Part shown: piece after piece, positions 53,973 to 62,289 of the stretch | How positions within the stretch are numbered: position 1 is the first letter of the stretch | Layout: every line of letters begins with the position of its first letter | NCBI RefSeq assembly: GCF_017565645.3 | Contig: NZ_CP086136.1 | Location: forward strand, 8,539,501-8,603,500 | DNA from: Bradyrhizobium barranii subsp. barranii | Lineage (GTDB): Bacteria > Pseudomonadota > Alphaproteobacteria > Rhizobiales > Xanthobacteraceae | DNA: 64,000 nt | Direction: 5' to 3' | The notes under the pieces: generated by a model | Database searches by the model: none | Told to the model about the DNA's origin: nothing | Seen by the model: only the letters and a program-made list of their open reading frames with translations | Program-made: the position numbers and the translations under genes

Positions 53973-54818
53973 TCATCGTCGCCGCACGCTGCCGCTTTTG
54001 GCCTGCGTCTTCGCGCGTTTTGGTTTTGCCGGTTTCGCCGGCGTGCGCGCGACCCGGCCCCGCTCCGCGGGCGATCCCGCGGCGGTCTCGGCGCCAAAGT
54101 TCTGCGCAAAGCGCTCCTGCGAGCGCGCCAGATGCTTGCGCATGGCCTCGCGCGCGGCGTCCGGATCACGCGCCGCAATCGCGTCACGGACGGCGCAATG
54201 CTCGTCGAGCGCGGTGCGCCAGGTGCCTGGGCTCTCGAAGTAATGCGCAAGCTGCGCGAAATAGGGATTGAGGCGCTGGTCGAACAGCTCGCCGACCACG
54301 CGCACCAGCACGGCATTGCCGAGACTGCCGGCGATCGCGACGTGGAAGGCACGGTCGTGCACCATCGAGGCCTCGCCGGGATGCTCGACATTCTCCATGG
54401 CGACAAGCGACGCATTGATGCGGGCGATATCGTCCTTGGTCGCCACGCGCGCGGCCTGCTCGGCGATCGCGCTTTCCAGGAATTCGCGGGCGCGCAAGAG
54501 CTCGAACGGGCCTTCGATGCCGGCGGCCGGAAGCGCAGGCGCGGCGTCCGCTGGCTCGGTCACATAGATGCCGGAGCCGACGCGAATGCGGACGCGGCCC
54601 TCGACCTCGAGCGCGATCAGGGCTTCGCGCACCGTCGGCCGCGAGATCCTGAGCTGCTCGGCGAGTTCGCGCTCGGTCGGCAAGCGGCTGCCGACCGCGT
54701 ACTCGCCGCTGTCGATCAGGCTTCGCAATTGATCGGCGACCTGGCGATAAAGCCGTCTCGCCTCCACAGCTTCCAGCGGCACGCTGGTCCTCCCGGAAAG
54801 GGTCTCGCCGGGAAGCAT
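53973..54818 (-). CDS. GntR-family (FadR) transcriptional regulator
   Basis: A 281-residue GntR/FCD protein. The winged helix has VGSRLPTERELAEQLRISRP and TVREALIALEVEG (residues about 41-74); the helical FCD domain follows. The C-terminal 30 residues are rich in Lys, Arg, Pro and Ala (SPAERGRVARTPAKPAKPKR), which is unusual for the family. ATG 54818 places a double operator upstream; the longer frame from 54875 would run through it. It sits between the TRAP operon and the divergent UxuB-like gene and probably represses both, like UxuR/ExuR. Confidence 0.9.
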   Translation of the reverse strand: MLPGETLSGRTSVPLEAVEARRLYRQVADQLRSLIDSGEYAVGSRLPTERELAEQLRISRPTVREALIALEVEGRVRIRVGSGIYVTEPADAAPALPAAGIEGPFELLRAREFLESAIAEQAARVATKDDIARINASLVAMENVEHPGEASMVHDRAFHVAIAGSLGNAVLVRVVGELFDQRLNPYFAQLAHYFESPGTWRTALDEHCAVRDAIAARDPDAAREAMRKHLARSQERFAQNFGAETAAGSPAERGRVARTPAKPAKPKRAKTQAKSGSVRRR

Positions 54819-54835
54819 CGCGTCCCGGCGGCCCG

Positions 54836-54864
54836 CCAATTTTGGAAAATTGGTCTTACCAATT
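54836..54864. promoter_or_regulatory. Overlapping FadR-type operators (gntR/uxuB-like intergenic region)
   Basis: AATTGGTCTTACCAATT (54848-54864) is a perfect 7-base inverted repeat with a 3-base spacer and contains TTGGTnnnACCAA, a sequence used by PdhR/LldR/UxuR-type regulators. Overlapping it, CCAATTTTGGAAAATTGG (54836-54853) is a second palindrome with 8-base arms. Both lie between the divergent start codons. Confidence 0.7.
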
Positions 54865-54929
54865 GACCGAAGCATTGACCGAGGACAGGCGCCATGTCAA
54901 GCAGCGGCCAAACACAGGGAGAGACGACC

Positions 54930-56414
54930 ATGCGCCATAGTTCAACGCGTCTTGGCCGCGCCAATCTCGACCGGCTGCCGCCCGCCATCCGCCGGCCGGC
55001 CTATGACCGCTCGCGCGTTACGCCCGGCATCGTGCATCTGGGCCTGGGCGCATTTCATCGCGCGCACCAAGCCGTCGTCATCGACGACTGCCTTGCCGCA
55101 GGCAGCTCCTCCTGGGGTATCGTCGGCGCGAGCCTGCGCAGCCCGGATACGCGCGACGCCCTCGCCCCGCAGGATCATCTCTACACTGTCGCCGTACGTG
55201 CCGCCGAAGGCACCGAACACCGCGTCATCGGCGCGCTGCTCGACAGCGTCGTCGCGCGCGAGAAGCCGGCAGCACTGGTCGATCGGATGGCCGATCCCGC
55301 CATTCGCATCGTCTCGCTGACGGTCACCGAAAAGGGCTATTGCCACACGCCGCAGACCGGCGATCTCGACGAGCGGCATCCGGATGTCGTGCACGATCTC
55401 AACAATTTTGACGCGCCGCGCTCGGCGCCCGGCTTCATCGTGGCCGCACTGGCGCGCCGGCGTGCACAGGGGCTGGCGCCCTTCACCGTGCTGTGCTGCG
55501 ACAATCTCGCCGCCAACGGCCACACCGTGCAGCGGATCGTGACGCAGTTCGCCGCGCTCCGCTCGAAGGACCTCGGCAAATGGATCGCCGATAGTACTGC
55601 CTTCCCGTCGACCATGGTCGACCGCATCGTGCCGGAGACGACGGACGCCGACCGGGATGCGATCTCGAACGCGCTCGGCATGCGCGACGCCTGGCCTGTG
55701 ATGACCGAGCCGTTCACGCAATGGGTGGTCGAGGACCGCTTCACGGCGGGGCGGCCCGATTTCGCCGCCGCCGGTGTCGAGCTCGTCACCGACGTCAAGC
55801 CGTTCGAGCTGATGAAGCTGCGGCTGCTCAACGCCAGCCATTCGGCGCTGGCCTATCTCGGGTATCTCGCGGGCTACGAGACCATCGCCGACACCATGCT
55901 GGATCCGCATTTCGCCCGTCTCGCCGCGCAAGTGATGGAAGAGGCCGCGGTGACGCTGACGATGCCGGCTGGCACCGATCTCGCCGCCTATCGCGCCTCG
56001 CTGCTCAAGCGCTTCGCCAATCCGGCGCTGCATCACCGCACCTGGCAGATCGCGATGGACGGCTCGCAAAAGCTTCCGCAGCGCCTGCTCGGCGCGATGC
56101 AGGATCGCCTGCGCAACAACCTGCCGATCGCGACGCATGCGCTCGCGGTGGCCGGCTGGATGCGTTACGTCACCGCACGCGACGAGCAGGGCCGCGCCAT
56201 CGACGTTCGCGATCCGCTCGCCGCCGAGTTCGCCGCGCTGGCGCGCGAGGCGGGTCCCGTCGCCGACCGGCTCGCGCCCGCATTGCTCGGGGTCGAGAAA
56301 GTGTTCGGACCACTGGGCACTGAGCCGCGCCTGCGCGAGGCCGTGACCACGGCGCTCGGCCGTCTTTATAAGGACGGCGCGCGGCGGGCCGTGGAGACAC
56401 TTGTCTCGGCGTGA
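54930..56414 (+). CDS. Mannitol dehydrogenase family protein, probable fructuronate reductase (UxuB-like)
   Basis: A 494-residue long-chain polyol dehydrogenase. GIVHLGLGAFHRAHQAVVID is the N-terminal NAD-binding run and KLRLLNASHSALAYLGYL holds the catalytic Lys-x5-Asn-x3-His-type motif (K of ELMKLRLLN, N and H of NASHS). The family includes mannitol dehydrogenase, tagaturonate and fructuronate reductases. UxuA, the UxuR-like regulator and a TRAP transporter in the neighbourhood favour D-fructuronate to D-mannonate. ATG 54930 follows AGGGAGAG; an ATG 36 bases upstream is less likely. Confidence 0.85.
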   Translation: MRHSSTRLGRANLDRLPPAIRRPAYDRSRVTPGIVHLGLGAFHRAHQAVVIDDCLAAGSSSWGIVGASLRSPDTRDALAPQDHLYTVAVRAAEGTEHRVIGALLDSVVAREKPAALVDRMADPAIRIVSLTVTEKGYCHTPQTGDLDERHPDVVHDLNNFDAPRSAPGFIVAALARRRAQGLAPFTVLCCDNLAANGHTVQRIVTQFAALRSKDLGKWIADSTAFPSTMVDRIVPETTDADRDAISNALGMRDAWPVMTEPFTQWVVEDRFTAGRPDFAAAGVELVTDVKPFELMKLRLLNASHSALAYLGYLAGYETIADTMLDPHFARLAAQVMEEAAVTLTMPAGTDLAAYRASLLKRFANPALHHRTWQIAMDGSQKLPQRLLGAMQDRLRNNLPIATHALAVAGWMRYVTARDEQGRAIDVRDPLAAEFAALAREAGPVADRLAPALLGVEKVFGPLGTEPRLREAVTTALGRLYKDGARRAVETLVSA

Positions 56415-56512
56415 CCACAAAGCAGGCAATGCTGCACTGCGGTCCAAATCGAACGCAAAGTCGGACGGAAGTCGCGCTTGATTTTTGCCTGCCATTGCCC
56501 CACCCGAGAGGC

Positions 56513-56920
56513 ATGGCAAAGGACAATAAGGTCATCGCCGCGAACGCGGCCTTCTACGCCGCCTTTTCAACGGGCGACTTCGACGGAATGGAGCGGATGT
56601 GGGCGGATGACGACGCCATTTCCTGCATCCATCCCGGCTGGCCGGCCATCATCGGCCGGGCCACGGTGATCGGCAGCTGGCGCGACATCCTGCAGAATCC
56701 GGAGCGGCCGCAGATCGTCTGCGCCGAACCGCAGGCGATCGTCGACGGCGACAGCGCGCGCGTGCTCTGCATCGAGATCGTCGACGGCACCGCTTTGGCC
56801 GCTGCCAACCATTTTCGGCGTGTCGGCGACGGCTGGCGGCTGGTGCACCACCAGTCGAGCCCAATCGCGCAGATTGTCGAGCAGGCTGAAGACGATAGAA
56901 CGAGCCACCGCGTCCACTGA
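56513..56920 (+). CDS. SnoaL/NTF2-like domain protein
   Basis: A 135-residue single-domain protein of the NTF2-like/SnoaL superfamily. AANAAFYAAFSTGDFDGMER, WADDDAISCIHPGWPAIIGR and the final FRRVGDGWRLVHHQSSP are characteristic. Members bind small molecules, some as isomerases, many without known activity. ATG 56513 has GAGAGG just before it. It follows the UxuB-like gene by 98 bases on the same strand; whether it belongs to that pathway is unknown. Confidence 0.85.
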   Translation: MAKDNKVIAANAAFYAAFSTGDFDGMERMWADDDAISCIHPGWPAIIGRATVIGSWRDILQNPERPQIVCAEPQAIVDGDSARVLCIEIVDGTALAAANHFRRVGDGWRLVHHQSSPIAQIVEQAEDDRTSHRVH

Positions 56921-56944
56921 CCGCGGCGGGCCGGCCGACGCCTT

Positions 56945-57700
56945 CTACTGTGCATGGGGTTGTTTTTCAGTTTTTTGTTTTGAGCCCCCGAGTTCCGACA
57001 AATCGTCCAGCACGACCTGCGCCGCACTGAAATCATCGTCCCGAAAGAACATGCTTCTGGTGATGAGCACCGGAATGTTCGCCCGCGAGGCCGCGATCAG
57101 ACCGTTGCGGGAATCCTCGATCGCGACGCAGTCGGCTGCGCCCAGCTTCAGCCGCGCCAGGGTTTCCAGATAGACATCCGGCGCCGGCTTCTTGTGGCGG
57201 ACATCGTCGCCGGCGACGACCGCATCAAAATCCGCCGCCCAGCGCGTTCCCAGCGCCTGCGACAGCAGCGCATCGATATTGCCGTGCGAGGTGGTGGTCG
57301 CGATCGCAAGCCGCTGGCCGCGGGCCTTCGCGGCAGTGAGAAGATCCGCCACGCCGGGCCTCAAGGGGCAGCAGCCAGTTTCGATCAGCTCGGCGTAATG
57401 CGCGGTCTTGATGCGGTGAAGGGCTGCGATATCGGCATCCGGCAATGGCGGCGCGACCTGCAGCCTCGCGTGAAAGGCGCGCATGCGCTCCTTGCCGCCC
57501 GTGACACGCAGCAGCTCCTCGTAGACGGCCCGGTCCCACTGCCAGTCGAGACCGTGGCGAACGAAGGCGTGGTTGAAGGCCTGCCGATGCAGCTCCTCGG
57601 TTTCGGCCAGCGTACCGTCGACATCGAAGATCAGCGCGGCGGCGCGCCCGATCAACTCCGCGGCACCGCATGGCACTGCGGCCGGCGCTTCTGCCTGCAT
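56945..57700 (-). CDS. HAD-family sugar-phosphatase or phosphomutase-like protein (CbbY/Gph type)
   Basis: A 251-residue HAD protein with an alpha-helical cap. Motif I is LIFDVDGTLAETEELHRQAF (nucleophile and general-acid Asp), motif II is AIATTTSHGN, the Lys is in KKPAPDVYLE, and the acidic pair lies in IEDSRNG. This pattern is shared by CbbY, phosphoglycolate phosphatase and beta-phosphoglucomutase. A sugar-phosphate phosphatase is most likely. AGGAGGG lies 13 bases upstream of ATG 57700. It is convergent with the SnoaL-like gene and divergent from an SDR. Confidence 0.87.
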   Translation of the reverse strand: MQAEAPAAVPCGAAELIGRAAALIFDVDGTLAETEELHRQAFNHAFVRHGLDWQWDRAVYEELLRVTGGKERMRAFHARLQVAPPLPDADIAALHRIKTAHYAELIETGCCPLRPGVADLLTAAKARGQRLAIATTTSHGNIDALLSQALGTRWAADFDAVVAGDDVRHKKPAPDVYLETLARLKLGAADCVAIEDSRNGLIAASRANIPVLITRSMFFRDDDFSAAQVVLDDLSELGGSKQKTEKQPHAQ

Positions 57701-57842
57701 GACCGACGCCTCCCTCCTGACAAGCGAGCATCGCCTGCCCTGGTGGCCGAGTAAAATTGCAATATCTTTTGCCGGACCCAAAAATCCCTTATGAGCGAAC
57801 GGCGCGCAGCTCGCGCGAGCGGAACTCCAGCACGGCAGACGC

Positions 57843-58691
57843 ATGCGGCTCTTCATCCTCGGCCTCGGCTACAGTGCCCGGCATTTCGTCGGCCAATTCG
57901 GCGGCGCCTTCTCGCATATCGCCGGCACCGTGCGCGATCCCGGCAAGCGAAACGACCTTGCCGGCATCGAGATGCACGCCTTTTCCGGCAGCAGTCCGGC
58001 CCGCGAGGTGGTCGAGCGAGTCCGCGACGCCGATGTCCTTCTCATATCGATCCCGCCCGGCAGCGCGGGCGACCCCGCAGTTACGGCCTTTGGCGACGCG
58101 CTCGCGGGCCGGCGGCGGCAGATCGTCTATCTCTCCACCATCGGCGTCTATGGCGATCACGCAGGCCGCTGGGTGGACGAGAGCACGCCGCCGCAGGCCA
58201 CCCTCGACCGCACGCGAACGCGCGTTGCGGCGGAGCAAGCCTGGACCGCCGCGGCGCGCGGCGACGTCGCGATCCTGCGGCTTGCGGGCATCTACGGGCC
58301 CGGCCGCAACGCGCTGATGACGCTGCGGGCGGGGACGGCCCGGCGCATCGTCAAGCCGGGACAGGTCTTCAACCGCATCCACGCCGACGACATCGCGAGC
58401 GCGATCATGGCCGCGGTGAAGCACGGTGACGGCGGCACCTGGAACGTCTGCGACGACGAGCCGGCGCCGCCGCAGGATGTGATCGCTTATGCGGCGAAGC
58501 TGATGGACCTTGCGCCGCCGCCCGAAGAGCCGTTCGAGACTGCCGAGATGTCGGCGATGGCCCGCAGCTTCTATGCCAGCAGTGCCCGTGTCTCCAACGC
58601 GAAACTGAAGCACGAGCTCGGTGTCACGCTTGCCCATCCGACCTATCGGCATGGCCTGGATGCGTTGTGGCGCACCGGGCAAGGGCGATAG
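57843..58691 (+). CDS. Extended SDR/NAD-dependent epimerase-like protein (YeeZ-like)
   Basis: A 282-residue protein with an N-terminal Rossmann start LFILGLGYSARHFVGQFG (residues about 3-20), an atypical glycine pattern as in YeeZ. STIGVYGDHAGRWVDE has the tyrosine of the SDR active region, and GDVAILRLAGIYGPGRN and NRIHADDIASAI are standard in extended SDRs. Probable nucleotide-sugar or sugar epimerase/reductase, substrate unknown. ATG 57843 is the first start after the promoter region shared with the HAD gene. Confidence 0.85.
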   Translation: MRLFILGLGYSARHFVGQFGGAFSHIAGTVRDPGKRNDLAGIEMHAFSGSSPAREVVERVRDADVLLISIPPGSAGDPAVTAFGDALAGRRRQIVYLSTIGVYGDHAGRWVDESTPPQATLDRTRTRVAAEQAWTAAARGDVAILRLAGIYGPGRNALMTLRAGTARRIVKPGQVFNRIHADDIASAIMAAVKHGDGGTWNVCDDEPAPPQDVIAYAAKLMDLAPPPEEPFETAEMSAMARSFYASSARVSNAKLKHELGVTLAHPTYRHGLDALWRTGQGR

Positions 58692-58932
58692 GTTCCGGTT
58701 ATCTCCAACGCGTCCCAGACATGCCCCGCCCGCGGTTGACTTCGCTCTGGCGCAGCCGTGATCAAAGCGCTCGGCTAGCCACCTCAGAACGAGCTGTGTG
58801 GCAGGCATGAAGGACGCAACCTTCCACCCGAGCGACGCACAGCGCCCTCGCCTCGCCCACGCGTTTGCCAACGATCCGCTGACCGGCAAGCCGCAAGCCG
58901 TCAAGCTGCTTCAAGCTGCATCGAATCTGGCG

Positions 58933-59745
58933 TCAGCTCAACACGCCGTACTTCTTGAACCAGGCCTGAGCCTGCTTCCAGGCATCTTCCGCCGCATCCT
59001 TGCGATAGCTGCCGCGATAGTCGGCATGGAAGCCGTGCGGCGCCTGCGGATAGATCTTGAATTCGGCGATCTTCTTGTCCTGCTCGAGCGTCGCCTTGAA
59101 CTGCTCGACCTGGGCCACGGGAATGCCGGTATCGGCGCCGCCATAGAGGCCGAGCACCGGCGCCTTCATCTCGGGGGCGAGCTGAAGCGGGCTCTTCGGC
59201 CACACCGGATTGGCGGGATCGACCGGCGCACCGTAGAACGCGACACCAGCCTTGAGGGTGCCACTATGGGCGGCGTATTCCCAGACATTGCGGCCCCCCC
59301 GGCAGAAGCCGATGATGCCGAGCTTCGTGGTGTCGTCGCCTTGCGATCCCGCCCACGCCACCGTCGCATCGAGATCGGACAGCAGCTCGGCGTCCGGCTT
59401 GGCATTGACGACCGGCAGCAGATCCTTGATGTCGGTGACCTTGGTGAGATCGACACCCTTGCGGAAGTAATAGTCGGGCGCGACCGCGAATGCGCCGAGC
59501 TTGGCGAGGCGCCGTGTCACGTCCTTGATGTATTCGTGCAGGCCGAAAATCTCCATCGCCACGATGATCACCGGCGCCTTGGTGTTGCCGGCCGGGCGAG
59601 CGAAATAGGCAGGCATCTCTTCGGACCCGACCTTGATCCTGGCGTCGCCAGCCTGGAGGCCGCCGGTATCTGTCGTGATGATTTCGGCACGGACCGGACC
59701 GGCCGCAAGCGTGTAGCCGGCAGCGACGGCCGCGGTGGCGCTCAT
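58933..59745 (-). CDS. Dienelactone hydrolase family protein, 5' end probably frameshifted
   Basis: The readable frame from ATG 59745 gives 270 residues of a dienelactone hydrolase: IIGFCRGGRNVWEYA has the catalytic Cys, LYGGADTGIPVAQ the Asp and HGFHADYRGSY the His. Upstream of this ATG the frame still reads SRPVSRRGF, a twin-arginine motif, but meets a stop without any start codon. In another frame ATG 59819 opens MSFETTMTSDVVG. One base added near 59781 (GGG to GGGG) joins the two into a 295-residue Tat-exported enzyme. The lesion may be real or a sequence error. Confidence 0.85.
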   Translation of the reverse strand: MSATAAVAAGYTLAAGPVRAEIITTDTGGLQAGDARIKVGSEEMPAYFARPAGNTKAPVIIVAMEIFGLHEYIKDVTRRLAKLGAFAVAPDYYFRKGVDLTKVTDIKDLLPVVNAKPDAELLSDLDATVAWAGSQGDDTTKLGIIGFCRGGRNVWEYAAHSGTLKAGVAFYGAPVDPANPVWPKSPLQLAPEMKAPVLGLYGGADTGIPVAQVEQFKATLEQDKKIAEFKIYPQAPHGFHADYRGSYRKDAAEDAWKQAQAWFKKYGVLS

Positions 59746-59920
59746 GAATCCGCGGCGCGAGACCGGGCGACTTTCGTCAGCCCGACGACGTCGGATGTCA
59801 TGGTGGTTTCGAAGCTCATCGGTCGATCCTTCCTGATGCTTGGCCCTGATTCCTCAGGCGGCGCATTCGCCGATAATTGCCGGCGAAACGCAAATCACCA
59901 GCCTGCGAGCATGTCCGCGT

Positions 59921-61219
59921 TCAGGCCAGGCCCTGACGTTTTTTCACCGGCGCCGTTTCGGGCATCAGGCTCATTGCGACAAGTCCGACGATCGCCGCAA
60001 GCAGGAGGTACCAGGCCGGTGCCAGCGGATTGCCGGTGACGTGGAGGAGCCAGGTGACCACGAGCTGCGCCGTACCTCCGAAGCTCGCGATCGCCACCGC
60101 GTAGACGGTCGCGAACACGCCTCCGCGGATGTTCTGGGGCAGCGCTTCGGTGAAGGTCGCATAGAACGCGGTGAACGGCAGCGAGCCGATGATCGACAGC
60201 ACGCCGAAGCCGATCAGGAGCGACAGCGCGCCCGGTGCATGGACGATCCACAGGAAGGTCGGATAGGTGAGCAGGAGGGTTGCGAGCTGCGGCCAGATCA
60301 TGATCGGCTTGCGGCCGAGACGATCGGCGAGCCATCCGCCGACCAGTGCGCCGACGAACTGAATGCCGTTGCTGACGAGCGACACGGCGAAAGCCAGTGT
60401 CGACGACACGTGCAGGGTATTCTGCGCATAGGTCGTCATATATTGCGTGACATAGGTCGAGATCGTGCCGCTGGCCAGGATCATCAAGGCCAGCGCGATG
60501 ACGCCGAGGTGACGCCGGGCCTGCGAGAGGTGACCCGTGCGCTCTTTCGCTGCGACACCGGCATCGGCATGCGGAATCGTCTCGGGCAGTGTCCGCCGCA
60601 TCCAGAACCCAAACGGCAGGCAGACGGCCCCGATCAGGAACGCCACCCGCCAGCCGTAGGAGTCCAGCATCTCCGGCGCCATGGTCGTGCTCAGGATGAC
60701 GCCGACCAGCGCGCCGGCGGTCGCCGCAATCTCCTGGCTCGCCGGCTGCCATGCCACGACCAGCGCCCGATGCTCGGGCGGGGCAATCTCGAGAAGATAG
60801 GCGGTGGTCGGTCCGACCTCGCCGCCGAGGGCGAAGCCCTGCACCATGCGCGCCGCAATCACGATGATGGGCGCGGCGACGCCGATCATGCGATAGGACG
60901 GCGTGAGCGCGATGGTCAGGATAGCAGCTCCCATCAACGCAAAGCTCAGCAGCATGGCGGGCCGCCGGCCGATCCGGTCGGAATAGATGCCGAGCACGAT
61001 CCCGCCGATCGGCCGCGTCACGAAGCCGGCCCCGAACGTCGCCAGCGACAGCATCAGGCTGCCGTACTCGCTTCCGGTCGGGAAGAAGGTATGGCCGATC
61101 TGGATGGCGAAGAAGCTGTAGGTAATGAAATCGTAGAATTCGAGCATGTTGCCGATGGTGGCTGCGAATGCTGCTCGTTTGACGTTGAACGGCGCCGCTT
61201 GCTCAATTCCCAACGACAC
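59921..61219 (-). CDS. MHS-family MFS metabolite:proton symporter
   Basis: A 432-residue carrier with about 12 helices. GNMLEFYDFITYSFFAIQIG, TRPIGGIVLGIYSDRIGRRP and LGGEVGPTTAYLLEIAPPEH (helix 5 region) place it in the metabolite:H+ symporter group. GTG 61219 is used: AGGGAG is 8 bases upstream, and sequence further up is non-conserved. Relatives move citrate, shikimate or dicarboxylates. It is divergent from a MarR gene across a 474-base region. Confidence 0.88.
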   Translation of the reverse strand: MSLGIEQAAPFNVKRAAFAATIGNMLEFYDFITYSFFAIQIGHTFFPTGSEYGSLMLSLATFGAGFVTRPIGGIVLGIYSDRIGRRPAMLLSFALMGAAILTIALTPSYRMIGVAAPIIVIAARMVQGFALGGEVGPTTAYLLEIAPPEHRALVVAWQPASQEIAATAGALVGVILSTTMAPEMLDSYGWRVAFLIGAVCLPFGFWMRRTLPETIPHADAGVAAKERTGHLSQARRHLGVIALALMILASGTISTYVTQYMTTYAQNTLHVSSTLAFAVSLVSNGIQFVGALVGGWLADRLGRKPIMIWPQLATLLLTYPTFLWIVHAPGALSLLIGFGVLSIIGSLPFTAFYATFTEALPQNIRGGVFATVYAVAIASFGGTAQLVVTWLLHVTGNPLAPAWYLLLAAIVGLVAMSLMPETAPVKKRQGLA

Positions 61220-61693
61220 TTTGACTCCCTGGATTCGCTCGTTTGCCGGACTTAACCGTCTGGCTGCATTGCGTCGCAACATCCATTAACCGAAAGAGAG
61301 GGTTCTCTTCCGGCCAGCCACATCGCCAGGCGTTGCCGGTGATGCGCCCTTTTGCGTATTCGAAACTCCAGGCCGCAACAAATGGGCTTCGCAGTGGCGA
61401 CAATGACACATCATGTTGCTCAGGCGTCGCACATCACCGTCAATTCACGCGCAAGCTCTCGTGATTTGATTGAAATTTTCAGAAGAGTTGAGCCGTGCGA
61501 TTTACTCGAACTTTCTGTGTGACGCTCTAGTTCCACGGCCGGAAGTTCCATCTGCACAACGGATGCAACTTCCCGAGCGCGGTCCCTCCATCCGGCAACG
61601 GACGAAGAATCGCCCGAGAACTTTCATTCTCGTCCACCCAGATTGCGCTACCAAAGGCTCAATTGAATAAAGCTTGTCCGACCTGGAACTGAA
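61220..61693. other. Non-coding region between the MFS and marR genes
   Basis: A 474-base AT-richer stretch with no convincing gene. TGAAATTTTCA at 61471-61481 is a perfect palindrome with a 1-base centre and could be a MarR site. No repeat element is seen. Confidence 0.5.
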
Positions 61694-62275
61694 ATGATTT
61701 TAGCTCGCGAAGCGATTGAATTGCTGGGACAGATGGCCCGCATCCTGTGGTTCGAAGGCACCAAGCATGGCTTGCGCGACCGCGAATGGATGGCCCTGCG
61801 CTTTCTGTCCCGCGCCAACCGTTTCTCGCGAACGCCCTCGGCGCTCGCGAGCTACGTCGGCACCACCCGCGGCACCGCCTCTTTCATCATCGGCGAGCTC
61901 GAGCGGCTCGGATATCTGGAGCGAAAGCGCTCCGCGACGGACAAGCGATCGGTGACGCTGAGCGTGACGCAGCAGGGCAAGAAGTTCCTGGTGCGCGACC
62001 CCATCAGCGTTCTCCTCGAGCCGATCGCCGTCCTCGACGACGAGGCCAAGATCCGCTTTCGCGACACGCTCCGGCACGTGCTCGATCAGGCGGACGCGGC
62101 CGAGCAGCGGCACCATACCGACGTCTGCAAGCGATGCATCTTCCTGCGCGAGGATCGCACCGCCACGGACGGCAAGCCCGGCGCCGCCGAGTTCAGCTGC
62201 CGCCTGTTTCGCGCGCCGATCGCGGAGCCGGAGATCGATCTGCTATGCACCAGCTTCGAGCATCATCGCCAATAG
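61694..62275 (+). CDS. MarR-family regulator with a C-terminal cysteine cluster
   Basis: A 193-residue winged-helix protein. Residues 30-100 match MarR: LRFLSRANRFSRTPSALASY, GTTRGTASFIIGELERLGYL (recognition helix) and the beta-wing KRSATDKRSVTLSVT. The C-terminal third has four cysteines, Cys145-x2-Cys148, Cys169 and Cys185, which suggests a metal or iron-sulfur site and so redox, metal or oxygen sensing. MarR proteins of normal size (about 150) lack this tail. It is divergent from the MFS gene. ATG 61694 is preferred. Confidence 0.82.
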   Translation: MILAREAIELLGQMARILWFEGTKHGLRDREWMALRFLSRANRFSRTPSALASYVGTTRGTASFIIGELERLGYLERKRSATDKRSVTLSVTQQGKKFLVRDPISVLLEPIAVLDDEAKIRFRDTLRHVLDQADAAEQRHHTDVCKRCIFLREDRTATDGKPGAAEFSCRLFRAPIAEPEIDLLCTSFEHHRQ

Positions 62276-62289
62276 GAGGCGGCCCTCGA

